Of a stretch of 64,000 nucleotides of DNA, positions 10,206-22,800 are shown one piece after another (position 1 is the first letter of the stretch; the number at the start of each line of letters is the position of its first letter). Origin of the DNA: Prostheceraeus crozeri. Lineage: Eukaryota; Platyhelminthes; Polycladida; Euryleptidae. The notes below the pieces were generated by a model that worked only from the letters and a program-made list of their open reading frames with translations, was not told where the DNA came from and made no database searches. Made by a program: the position numbers and the translations under genes. The DNA lies in contig CAJQUW010009248.1 of assembly GCA_907163375.1 (NCBI GenBank), forward strand, positions 1 through 64,000. The letters run 5' to 3'.

Positions 10206-12027
10206 CAGTACCTGTCATAAGTTTGGAAACCCCGTGTCCCAAGTCAGTGATTTTATGAAATTCATACTGCATTCACTCGTATCCTAATTTTTTTGTCAAA
10301 ATTATCTCACTCTACAGTGATAACCATAGAAATGGATGTTTCCCTCCTCTGCTTGTCTAGAGGAGACATGACGAAATGCCAGTGGCACCATGGAAGACTA
10401 GCAAGGCGGGTCATGCTCCGAAGCAAAATTCATTGTTGAGATTGGAAAATGAGAGTAGATGTGGACTGGAAGCTGTAGATTCCGCTAGGACTGTCCGATT
10501 CCAATTATTCCAGGTGGGACATGAAAATTCAGATTTTTGTCTACAATTCATCTCGGGTATTTGACCAAATTTGACCGTGATCGGTTACAATTAGGTGTGC
10601 GCTTGAAGCCTGCTATTGTCATAGGCTGTTGCGTTTCCACTGATTGCAAAATATGTGTTTGGAATGTCCCCTAGATAACAGAGATTCTATGGTAATAGCA
10701 GTTAATGATTTTAATGATTATCAGATATCTAGGCTGTCAATCCCATTCGAGCTTACTGCATTGTCGTCGTCATAGCGATAGCATAGATAGCTTACTAATA
10801 CGGGTGTATGTTCTAAGTATCAGTGACGAGTCATCTCATTTTCATTTCTGCATTGCAATGGGATCAGGAAAACAACTAACTGACGCACAGAGAGGCGCGA
10901 TTGTGGAGCTGAAAAGAGCAGGACTCAGTCACAAGATGATTTGCATACAGCTGAAAGTTTCAAAATCAGCTGTATCAAAGATTTTGAAACGATACAACAT
11001 GGAAGGAAATTTCTCAGTTCGTAGCCGTTGCGGTCGACCTTCCAGGGTATCCAAACATACAAAGAGACGAATGAAGAAGGTCATATCGGCAGATCCTTTC
11101 CTAACTTCTAATGATCTCATCCGAGAAGTATCTCCTCTACGGTGTGTGTCTACGGAAACAGTTTCTCGTGTTTTGCGGAAAGACTTTAACTTATGGGCTC
11201 GCAAAGTTCAGCGGAAACCTCTAATGACGAAAGCCCATTTGCAGAAAAGGAAAGAATTTTGTAGGCGAACAAAAGATTGGACAGCTGACGATTGGGGTCA
11301 CATCATGTGGTCAGATGAGTCTAACTTTTATTTGTTTGATCAATCAAGGTGGCGTGTCCGAAGACCAAAACAATCTGATCCGTCCGATCATCGGTTTACC
11401 CAACCAACGGTGAAGCATCCTCCGCACGTGATGGTATGGGCTTGTTTTTCCGCCACTGGAAGAGGAGGTTTGGCTATCTTACCTCAGAATGTCAATATGG
11501 ATTCATCAAGATATTTAGAAACTCTAGAGTCTCATCTCCTTCCGTTCATGACGATCCGAGACGCAAGCATTTTCATGCAAGACGGCGCACCGTGCCATAG
11601 ATCAAAGAAAGTCACAGAATGGCTTGAAAATCATGCTATCCAGACTCTGAAGTGGCCACCGAATTCACCCAACCTAAATCCCATTGAAAATTTATGGTGC
11701 ATAATGAAAAGAAAAATCAACAAATTGAAGATAACCTCCATCATGCAGTTGAAACAAGCAATAATTGATCCGTGGACCCAACAAACAGATCCAATGTTAT
11801 GCAACAGACTTGTGGCATCAATGCCTTCAAGAATTCAAGCAGTGATGAAGAATAAGTACTAACCATCAAAAAACTGATGTAAGTAGCCTGCCACGATGAT
11901 ATAATATAATAAAGACATTCATAGTCACTTCAGAAATACATGTAAATTTTGGATTACTTTGTATAGATTTGATTTAACAAAATCATTGCTTTCGTGTATG
12001 AGGTTTCCAAACTTATGACAGGTACTG
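10206..12027 (+). mobile_element. Tc1-type element family B, complete
   Basis: Bounded by TA at 10204-10205 and 12028-12029. The 27-bp terminal inverted repeats begin CAGTACCTGTCATAAGTTTG and appear perfect. The element is 1822 bp with about 650 bp of 5' leader before the transposase. It lies 106 bp right of family A copy 1 and shares no end sequence with it. An intact gene and perfect ends suggest recent insertion. Confidence 0.93.
10858..11862 (+). CDS. Tc1-type transposase B, intact (DD34E)
   Basis: I start at the ATG at 10858 (MGSGKQLTDAQRG), giving 334 residues, normal for Tc1 transposases. The open frame extends upstream to 10705 without resembling the family. The N-terminal helix-turn-helix includes HKMICIQLKVSKSAVSKILK; a GRPS linker and second DNA-binding region follow. 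The DDE catalytic core has Asp in IMWSDESNF, Asp in MQDGAPCHRSK and Glu in NPIENLW. By my count 34 residues separate the second Asp from the Glu. SPNLNPIE carries Asn where most relatives have Asp, at a non-catalytic position. It would cut and paste DNA at TA sites in the nucleus. No stop or frameshift was seen. Confidence 0.93.
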   Translation: MGSGKQLTDAQRGAIVELKRAGLSHKMICIQLKVSKSAVSKILKRYNMEGNFSVRSRCGRPSRVSKHTKRRMKKVISADPFLTSNDLIREVSPLRCVSTETVSRVLRKDFNLWARKVQRKPLMTKAHLQKRKEFCRRTKDWTADDWGHIMWSDESNFYLFDQSRWRVRRPKQSDPSDHRFTQPTVKHPPHVMVWACFSATGRGGLAILPQNVNMDSSRYLETLESHLLPFMTIRDASIFMQDGAPCHRSKKVTEWLENHAIQTLKWPPNSPNLNPIENLWCIMKRKINKLKITSIMQLKQAIIDPWTQQTDPMLCNRLVASMPSRIQAVMKNKY

Positions 12028-12029
12028 TA

Positions 12030-13630
12030 CATTCTCTAAAGCATTCATGATGAAATCATTCTGCGATTAAGATGTCTTCTAGCCTATCTGGAATGCGTAT
12101 GTCATCCAATTCCAGTTTACTTGGACCATTTTGAGTTCCGAAAACCCGATGGTCCCGGGTTTTTATTTCGATATTCCTATAATCCACTCGTTCCTAAAAT
12201 TGAAAAACAGCACTATTGATGTATGCTAGTTGCAATGATGGCTTCAGTTTTACCAGCTCGTTCAGCTTATTACAATAAACAACAGTTTGAAATTTGAATT
12301 CCATTTTCTTCAAAACATTGATGTTTTCAGCATCAGTTGGAAATTGACGGTGAATTACTTTGATAAGCAACAGTTTCTGGTCAGCTATCACGCGAAGTGT
12401 CTTACGACAATGTCGGGAAAATGTTTATTGAATTGAATTGAGATAGTTCAGTGGCTCTGAATGCAATTTTTGAAATAACATTCAAATTGCATTTTGTCAG
12501 CAACTAGCCTACCTCAATAGTATGTCGTGGAGACAAAATTCAGTTGCTGAATGCACCAAATATAATTACATGTATTGTGATGCATGATCATCTGTTCATT
12601 TTGAGACTTGAGATCCTTGTACCAGAAAACTGACCTCATGTGATAATTACACGCATAAGTTCTCGTGGATGAATGGATATATTAATTATAGCTTCCTTTG
12701 TACTCTTTCAATGGTCTACAGGACAGGATAGGATGCCAACTGCATATTTCATGTCATTAAAAATCAATCAATTACATAAGAGGTACATAGATATCTAGAA
12801 ATACCATGAGACGATTCATTGAACGAACAACAAATTTCTGAAATGATCATACAACTTTTATTATGTATGTAGCTTCCTCTGTACGAAGTGGCATGAACGA
12901 TGACTGACGCCCTAAAATACGAGATTATTCAGGCACAACCTGACGATATCGAGATCTAGATGTAGGAGGAATCAAATCAAACAAAAGATTATTTGAGTTC
13001 TGAATAATACGAAAAGTCCTTAAGGCAGCAGCATTTTTTGCGAATTTCTTCTGTTAATTTTATATGCAAATGTCACTGTTTTTAAGGGTGTATAGTTTAG
13101 GCTCGCTTTTTAGGAGAAGTTCCAAATTATCAATGGTTATTTATTATCTGGTGTTTTCAAGAGTTATCTAATAGACTTCAAAGGGTCTCATTCAAATCTT
13201 CTCACCAACGAAATTGTGTTCCATTTTGAACTCTGATTTTTGCTGTTGATACGTGGTTGATAGGAAACATATCAACAATTCTCAAGATTCTACAATTTTA
13301 AATGTGAATTGAAACGTCATTTGTGGTCATGTTAAACACCTCTCAAGACTTGACTCCATCACAGTTATAAAATATATAAAAAGCGCTTTACTGCCTTGAT
13401 GAAGTAGCAAACGGACTTGACTTAAATCTTCTGAAATGAAACAAGTGTTATTGAATTCAAATAAACAACTTAAGATTCGTTTGATTGACATATTCAGTCA
13501 CTCTTGAGTAATGTCGTCGATGCAACAGATTTCCTGAAAGTGCTCTTGTATTTCAGTATTTACCACTTTCATAACATCTGGTCATTGGAGAAACTCTCCC
13601 CCTTCAAATAAATACCAGACGCTGCCAGGC
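12030..13630. other. Intergenic upstream of the CAP-like gene
   Basis: No coding region or repeat recognised in this AT-rich stretch. It should hold the distal regulatory sequence of the gene starting at 13663. Confidence 0.4.
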
Positions 13631-13633
13631 AGC

Positions 13634-13643
13634 GGTTATAAGA
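13634..13643 (+). promoter_or_regulatory. TATA-like box of the CAP-like gene
   Basis: GGTTATAAGA lies about 20-28 bp before the ATG at 13663. If used, the 5' leader would be only a few bases. It may be fortuitous. Confidence 0.35.
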
Positions 13644-13662
13644 TTCACACGTCTGCTTTACG

Positions 13663-13869
13663 ATGAGTTACCTGAGATATCTATGGATGATGTTAGCATC
13701 GATTGGTTGTTGCTTAGGAACAACAAATGATACAGTTGTAAATTATTTTGCATCGTACGATTTCAGTGAAGCCGATTTGGTTAAGAAAATCAATGACTTG
13801 CGCATTGACATCAACAGAAATGGTCTTTTAGGAGACACAAGTATGAAATCCGCTGATTCTGCCATCTTG
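13663..13869 (+). CDS. CAP-like gene, exon 1
   Basis: Begins at ATG (MSYLRYLWMMLASIGCCLG, a signal peptide) and ends SADSAIL before the donor GTAAGTTTTT. It ends in phase 0. It holds the start of the CAP domain, LVKKINDLRIDINRNGLLG. Confidence 0.8.
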
Positions 13870-16800
13870 GTAAGTTTTTACTTCAAGCAAAAGGCATGGA
13901 CTAAATGCGAACATGGTTTAGACTTCAAGTTAGGTTATGATATTCTATCCACTGTCTTTGATACATCTACATCGCTTTGAATGCATTCACGGCCATAAAT
14001 TAATGGTTTGAGGCAGAAACTGAAGCGAGTGAAGTGAACAGGAGTCGAAGGCATGATAGCTTTCATGTTATCGCTGTCTTCTTCTTCTTCGTCCGCGCCT
14101 GATTATTCCCACTGCACTGTAAACTCTAGGGCACGAAATTTCGCTTGAAATAGGCACGAAATTTAGGCATCAATTCTAACCAACACAAGGCACGAGTAGG
14201 CACGAAGTTCACAGTGCCGAGTTCGTACCCATTGATTTTACCTTCGATTTCACTGGATAAACAAATATTTGGTTTGGTGCGTGTCAGTGCCTAGTGGCGC
14301 CTACTGGTGCCTCGAGGCACTAGAAAGGCACTAACTAGGCGCTAACTGGCACGAATTTTCGGATTTGTGCCTAAGTTGGTGCCCTACAGTTTGCAGTGTA
14401 GATGGGGTGGGCGGAAATGAAGCTTCAACGTCACTACTCCCCATACCGGGGCTTGAACGGTGCTGACATAGTCAGACTTTTGTGGAGCGTTGTATCCGCA
14501 TGCTCTTCCTGCCGACTTCCAATGACACTTTTGGGGTTCGACCTGTGGACCAAAAGATCAACAGGCCAAGCACTTAACCACTGTGCCACGGAGACCACAT
14601 TTCATGGTATCACTGTTTGACATTGAAAACTCCATTGCTGTTTGTCGTTACTGCATTTGATGACCACTTTGCACTTACATTTCGAATGGTTCATGCCCTT
14701 GTTAATGAAGGCTAATTGACTAAAAATTCGACCGACTAAAAAGTGAACCGATTTAGTTATCTGTTAGGCAAAATTACTAGTCCATTATTTTGAAAGACTC
14801 TATAACACCGAAAACCACAGAATACTGAGCCCATTTCGGTGTTACACCGTCGTTCAGAAACTGCAGAATATTTCATTCGGATAAATTTAATGTTGGCAGA
14901 ATGTTTAGTTAATGAACAACGCCATGGATGCTTAATACAACTTAAAGATTTCACATTCACATTTACATTTACATTAGCAAAAATCTCAATAGAAATGTGT
15001 TACCTCAACGACTTTATTGGACATTATGACAAGATTATCCTTCTCTTCCAATGATTTATTGCGATCCTCGTTAAACTTCTTACAATGTGCTTAATTGTTT
15101 ATTTGTTAAACATCTCACCGACCTAATGTACACAGTGAGAGATGTTTAGAAACCCCTTTTTATTACCTTTCTATGAAGTGAGTGAGTGTCGGGCAAAACT
15201 GTGGTGTAAGAGAACTATTCTACACAGTTTCGCAGACTACAATCTGAAAAGTGTGGTGTAAGAGAATTTGATGACGAGTTTTCTTAACACTAAAACGAAA
15301 CTGTGGAGACATATGCACCCTCACTGTGGTGTAATTGCGGATTGGAGAACGCCATCAGTCCTCATTAGGACTACTTTAACTAATAATTTAAATTAGTAGG
15401 CAATATATTCTATTATAAATGGCTACTGGGGTGACTTTCATCATCGGATGAGAATAGTACCGCAAAATTCTACTGAAATTTTAAACTGAAATTATGGTTT
15501 GTCATGAAGTAGCAACGTTTGCTGTCAACGCTTCTTTTTTCAAACCGTGACAAGTTCTTGAATCAATATTATCTATTCAGATATCCAGTTGCTATCACTT
15601 TTCGACATGTCATTGACGTAAAAGCTTATGACGTCAGACAAGTGTTTCAAACTTCAAAATTCAAATTTCTGTACCTGAAAGTTCTTGAAGTAGAAAAAAT
15701 AACGAAACATGTGATAACTTGTATTATGCAATGATTTCAACATCTGCCTTTTACCGACTGTTGATAAAATGTAGAAATCTTGAGTAAGAAACAAAATCTC
15801 GAATTCTATAATCATGACTAGTGATTAAAATAATTCTTCCCTCACTGTTGCCAATGACTTTCACTTATTCAACTCAAGGTTCGTAATTTTCCATAAATGT
15901 ATGTGTGAGGATGTGGATAGTTGTTCTCCTTTTACGTGTATAATGCCCTAACCGTTTACTGCATGAATTTCGACAAAAATGAGTAATAGTTCCTAATATT
16001 TTTAGAGGCGTCTTCTGATGTCGAGGACCTTATACAAAACATTCCATCATATAAAGTCAAGTGTATAGAATACGGATATAGTAGTGTCGACTCAAGAAAT
16101 ATCAGCATGCAGTGAGTTCTTAGTTTCAAAGATTCTGTTTTATGTGTAGAATACGTTCCTACGATCCAAAAAATATCTGATCAATTTTGAGAGTGGTAAA
16201 AGTCTTGCAAACTATTTCCGTGCTTATAAGTTAGGGATTTGACATCTCATCAGGGATCTGGAGTCCTATCAATTTGATAGGACTCCGGTTTTTGATAGGA
16301 CTCAGACTCCGACTCCGGGTCGCAAGTATATAAAGCCTAGTTTTTGAAAAACAAACCGGTAACCTACATCATAAATCATTATAGGCTCACCTGAACCTAT
16401 TTTTAGTGATCATTGCTGCATCAATTATCAATCATTTTCGATGAAAGTTTATCAAATGTCGCCTTAAGTTGGATGCATACGACTCGGCTCCTCCCATCTT
16501 TTTTGATGTGTGCTTCACACGGTTTTTCTCCAGTCTCTACCAGGCAGGAAAATCCCACATCTTTCTCCAAAAAATATGAGTACACTTTCGATTTTAATAT
16601 GCGATTTAGAGGAACCATCACATACAGGATTAACGTGAGGGTGAGAGGTAATGTTCTCAAACAAACTAGTATTTCAGTTTTGTCTCTGATGTGACCTTTG
16701 GTGCGTAGGTGTGATTGAGGCTGGAAGGCTTATCTTCTCTACTAAATCGCCGAGTGAAAAGACAATCCTTTTTTCACTATCACAGCTCATTCCCTAAACT

Positions 16801-19800
16801 ATTATAAGCCTTGCATGTAGCAATGTCTCTGTGCCTTTGTTTGACAGAGGAAGTTGACATCAAGACAGTGACAACAATGTACAGGGATAAATAATTTGTT
16901 TGTATTATATTTTGAGGTCTAGTCATAAGCCAGAGTCCTATCATTTGATAGGACTACGACTCCAGCAAAAATGATAGGACTCCGGGACTCCGACTTCACA
17001 TCCCTGCATCTCAGACGTAAAATATAAATGAGTAGCATGAACGTGATTAGATATCAAATAGAATAAAAATTATTTACTAACTATCAATAAATTAATAATC
17101 AATGAGTAATTATCAGTAAAACTAATAATTTACTGTCATTTTAATGAAGCGGAAATTAAAGTGATCATCAGGATATTCAAATCATGCTTCATGAGTTCCT
17201 GCCTTGCCTCAACTAACTTAGCAAATCTACTTGATAGCTTTTTCCATCGGGCTAAATGGATCTGTTAAGTTTAGAAAGAGAGAAAGCGATTTTATTTTGG
17301 AATAATACTGACCACTTCCTCTTAGACGACGTGAGATGAGCACATGTAGAAGATGATTAGTTAAGACACATTGTCCAAGTTGTTAATTGGCAGAGACTGT
17401 ATTCTGCGGTCAATCAGAATAGCTATGCAAAATTGAACTTTCTATGTAAATTATTAGAATGGCAATATTCTATGGAATTAGAATTCAACTACATGTACAA
17501 ATTCCGATATGTGATTTAATTCAGTTTCCATAGACGTATGATTTTATGATTCATTAACCGTCAGAGACCTGAGGGGGGTCCAGCGATTTAAGCAGGTAAA
17601 CTAAGAATATGTTAAAGGGGTCCACTTGACCACCTCTCAGGTCGCAGAGGGTGTGAAAAAGCTCAGGTCTCTGAGGGTTAAACAGTGTCAAGCATTTAGA
17701 AAAGGATCACATCTTCCTGCATGTAGCGCCTAAGTCCGAGGGTGGCTGCTCTAATCTGCTCCTGCTGTACACTGCATAACACATCTAAGTCCCTATCAAT
17801 GCTGTATGTAATACTCATCAATCTGGCGTCTCAATTTCGGTTCAACAACATTATATAAAAACATATTTTGGAAGACAAAGACAAGGTTTATTTGAAAGCA
17901 CAGCTTGAAATGTTTTAGAAGGCAGGGTAGAACTAGATTTTACATCCATTTAAATGGAACATTATGCTGTTCAGCAGTCATGTTCAAAAGCAATGTTGTA
18001 AAAGTAGCCCTAAACTGCTCTTTGGTGTCTATTTGCCAATGCAGTCACAAAATCTATGCTGAAGAGATTACACGTGAATAGGGCACAGCGCTCATGATTA
18101 TTGGATACTTGGAATGACTCAAGTTTGAAGTTGATCTTTAGTTCTGTTTCCCCATGTCTGCTAATGATAACTGTGGCGAGAAACAATCTTGAAGTTTAGC
18201 ACTTTACTTCACAGATGGCAGATAAAGAATTGGCAAGGAATGCGATGAAACTGGTAAAATCCTGCAATGAATCTGGTGAAGCAAGTACAAGCTTCGATAA
18301 TTTTGGAAGGAGGTATTTGTATTTCTTTGGAAGGAACGACAGCAACCTCTTGTCCAAGTGAGTCACAGATTCCTCTCATTTTTTCTATCTTCTGTTTTCT
18401 AGTATAGAGTGTAGAGTCAGCCAGGAAGTGGGAAATGACATAAATGTTTATGCATTGCATACCGGATATCTAAAGAGAATGACAGCTATTAAGTCAATAA
18501 AAGACACCAACACTCTTGATTCCTCGACCGCACTTGCCTGACCCAGGAATAGAACCGAAGTCCGCGGTGGAGACGAGCTCGCACCTTCTTCACTAGGCCA
18601 CGCTGACGGCTCAAAAGGAATGCGAGTGAAGGTAGTAGGCATCCCCAAGTGATATCGACAGCTTATTGTCCTATTATTATTGACAGAATTCTACCAGGAC
18701 AACAATAAAACCTCTAGAATGGAAATTAAGCTTCATGCAATGCACAATAACGCCACATAAATCGCACGCATTTTCACTTAGATGCACCTGCCAACGTCTT
18801 TGTCATTGGACTAGAATCAGTCACATATGTAAATCTAAGCTATTGATTGATCATTCATGCCCCAACTTAGTTCCCTCGGATGTGCCGTGACCTTGAGTCA
18901 ATTTCCATTCTAGTCAACTTCAGATAAACAGTTTATTTCTATGATTCATGGTGTAGCGCATAGAAATAGGTTGTTTATATGAAGTTGACTAGAATGGAAA
19001 TTGACTCAAGGTCGCGGCACATCGGGGGGGGGGAACTAAGTTGGGGCACGAAGAACCAATGAAAAGGATTTACACATGTGACCGATTCTAACCCAATGAT
19101 ACAGCCGTTGACAAGTGTATCAAAGAGAAAATGCGTGCGATTCTTGTGCCACTATTGTGTATTGCATGAAGCTTTACTTCCATTCTAGAGGTTTCATTGT
19201 TATCAATTTCTATGGTGTAGCGAGACTGCATATCAGCATGTCATCAGCTTGTCACACAGTAGATTGACAACAAAGGTCTGTCGCAGTCACAGAATTACAC
19301 AGGTCGTCTCTTCTTCTGTTTGTCTAGAAAGGAAGCATTAGAACATGTAACGCTGATGAAATGGCACAATCTGCTGACATAATACCATAGCAATCGAACA
19401 ATAAGCAGCCAGTTCAACAACATTAAACACGCCAAATTGTGCGAAGTTTCAGTGACTGTTTTCAACCGGATCACACAGCAAAGAGACACAGACGATGTCA
19501 AGTTCTGCAGAGAAGTTTGTGAACGTTTTTTCATGCGCCTGCTAACTTTTTTAAAATGATCGGAGGGCCCAACATTATCGAGAAGACTTTTGCGCAATGA
19601 TCTGAATTCTTCGAATCTGAAGGAATCGTAGCGATCGGAGCATTTTGAATGAATTCAGAGCAATCCGCAAGCGACGTAGGACTATTTTTCCTATCTCTGT
19701 AAGGTATTAAAAATTTCCTTTTACCACTTATTAAGTGTCATCATTTTGAATCAGTTTGCGCTTCTATCAAAGTGAAACGGCTAAACAAGCCAATTCTGTG

Positions 19801-22800
19801 GTCTCAGTACATCAAACATCTACACAGAATGACAGCTATTAAGTAAATACAAGACACCAACACCTTTGATTCACAGACCGCACTCGCCCGACCAATGGGA
19901 ATCAGGTCAGATATTCAAATGTGCTACGACATACTCGTACCTTTGTTGTCAAATGCATGCCGGTCTCTGACGTGCGTCGATATGTCGTCCCTTCCTTTCT
20001 CCAAGCCGTTTGACATTAGCGGTTCAACATATTTTGTGTATGGCCTCTATGACACTGGCATCCGTTCGCTCATCATCGTCGTAGCAATGAGCCCCAATTG
20101 AAAATCTAAAATCACCAATTTTGACCGATTTTTGAAGTGCTTGACTTTCTACCGAATTTTGAATAGAAGTCACTTTTCTGATTGCTTGATTGCTTGATTG
20201 CAATAACTTATTGATTACAATATGACACTTTTTCGAGGAACATAAAGAGGGGACACAAAGACACGTTTATATTTCAAAGTAAGCTGCAATCGGAGTAATC
20301 CGTACAATATTACAAATTACAGATAAGTGCCAGAAGTAATTTGTGCAAGAAAGTCAAGTAAGTCTGGTAATTTCATCAGCGTTAGAACCAATGCATTCTT
20401 AAAAAGAACTAATACTTGAGCACTCGTCGCAGTCTGCAGGCAAATCATTCCAAAAGGGAACAACACGACCATGAAACCCCAATTACCTTGACACAACGAA
20501 TTTCAAAATTGGTTCTTTAATTTGTATTTATGCCCACGCGTGCAACTTTCCAAATAAACATTGTTGTGTGCTAGGCAGTTTGTCTTCTTGCTTTATTATG
20601 CATTTTATTGTTTTGTGAGAACAATCTCCATTCCATTGTTAAAGCAATAACTTTTCCGCGGCATGCATTTCAAGTTCCAATGTCATACAAAAGTCCAGCT
20701 TGTCAGCTATCTACGGTACATGACTGACAACAGACATGACATGTCATCAGACAATGGATGACCAAACAATTGGTAGCTGACCGTGAGCGAATCTTCACAG
20801 ACGTATTTAACGCGGCATGAACAACGCCCGCTCACCCAGTCTGGTCTCTCCAAGCGAAGTTGTCGGCGAGAGCCGTTGACGGTGTTGCAGCCTATCTTCT
20901 ATGTGCGATCTATCATCGAACTGCTGCGGACGTGATCACCACGGCTTGTGGTCCTGGAAGAATCTGGAGACTCTGTTGGTGCTGTGACTGTCTTATAACT
21001 GTGAACGTACCATCTGTCCTTGTAAAGACTGTTTGCACCATTTATTTATTTTCACAATATAATTTATCCACATTTTTCATTTACATTTTTCAATCATATG
21101 TTTTGGAAATATTAAGAAAATAATAACCCGTAACAACATCAAAATATACATCAAAGGGAACAGACTTATGCCGTTTAAGATGCAAAACAAAACAAAAAAC
21201 AACAAAAATCCATGATTGACTGTGACTGAATAAAAAATGTGTATATGTGCTTTACTTTGGACATATGATCTGTTCTGTTCATTAACTTTCATCTCCAGTG
21301 CTTGGTCTGCGTGGAGTAATGACGGTGACATCGACTTAAACGATGCGGATTCAATGTTGAGAAGAGGGGACTATATGCAGGTCAGTTATCTTCTGTCAGT
21401 GTCGTTACCTGTGCGGGGACTGAGCGGGCTCCGTTGGGTCTTCGAGCTTGCGAAATGTTAATTAATTAACAATTGCCCTTGTTTGGCAAATTACCATTAT
21501 CGGTTAGAAATTCCATCAGTTCCCTTCAACGAAGATGTTCCAAGATCATTTGTGGAAGGAAAAAAAAAATTTCAATGCCTCCAGCAGCGTTTGAACAGGC
21601 AACATATCACCCTGTTTCAGAATTCGAAAACATCAAAGCATTCCCTACACCGCATGTTTTTTAAATGCCGATTCACGTGTTGTTTATGCCAGAACAAATA
21701 GAAGACAAAATTCTTTCCTTGTCTACGCGTCATTATATTTGAATCACTTTGTGCCGACATGAATTGCTATGTAACCGAATAATCTCGTTTATTTCGAAAT
21801 ATTGTATTCACGTTATTCTAATGAAAATCTAATTTCATCATGAAAACACGACCGCAATTTTCTCCGTTTCTCATTTTGCTGACTTTCCGATGATATTTAG
21901 TGAAAATCTAATTCTACTTTATAATTTTCATAACTATTTTATGTAAGCAATTAAAAAATACGCTTGTCATAATTGTTTGCGGATTAGGTTAGATATGATG
22001 TGACACAGACCGGTCCTCTTGAGAGATAGATTAAATTTCATGAATAGTTATACACCAATTGGTCCATTTATAACAAGTCTAGTTCTTTATTTCATTTTCT
22101 TCATGGAGTAGTTCCAGGTGAGACGTTGCAGGGCGATTCTAGCAAGTTCAGTACCCATACTCGTACTGTAGTTTCACATGTATTTTATTTTCTTTTTTCT
22201 TCAAAGTTCATTATAAATTTATTCATTACAGTTATATTTTGTACAGTAGGCTAAATCTTAGTTTATTTTATGTAGTTGTAACTGAGATTCCTAGAGGATG
22301 ATGATTTTCATTTAAATATAATTTTTCATTCATTCACTAGGCCTTCAATGTAGATAATTCTTGGTATCTTTTGTATCTATTATCTCATGCATCTCTTCAA
22401 GTGGATTTTGTTTTGATTGAGAATTGTTGAGAGATTGTTTTGATACGAAAGTATTGTTGTCTGCTTTCACACAGTATGCTCTCCACAGACTCCGCAGCCG
22501 GAGTCGCAGGCAGCAGGTTCTGAGGATATATTATCCGGATTATATTATTATCTGTATGCAAATGCATCCATTATTGATATGAAATTAACTAATTACAGTT
22601 TGTAATAGCATAAATATACAATCATTATATGTAAGTTTCACATAATTTCCTATTGAAAGGGTAGCTTTTGACACAGCCAGAGTACTAGCCTTACCATCAA
22701 GAGACTTTTGACCAGAGAATCAACTAAGTTCTCAATCACGTGAAGACCATTAGCCTTTTAATTAAGGACTTTTTCGCACCTATTTACCACATAAACCAGA

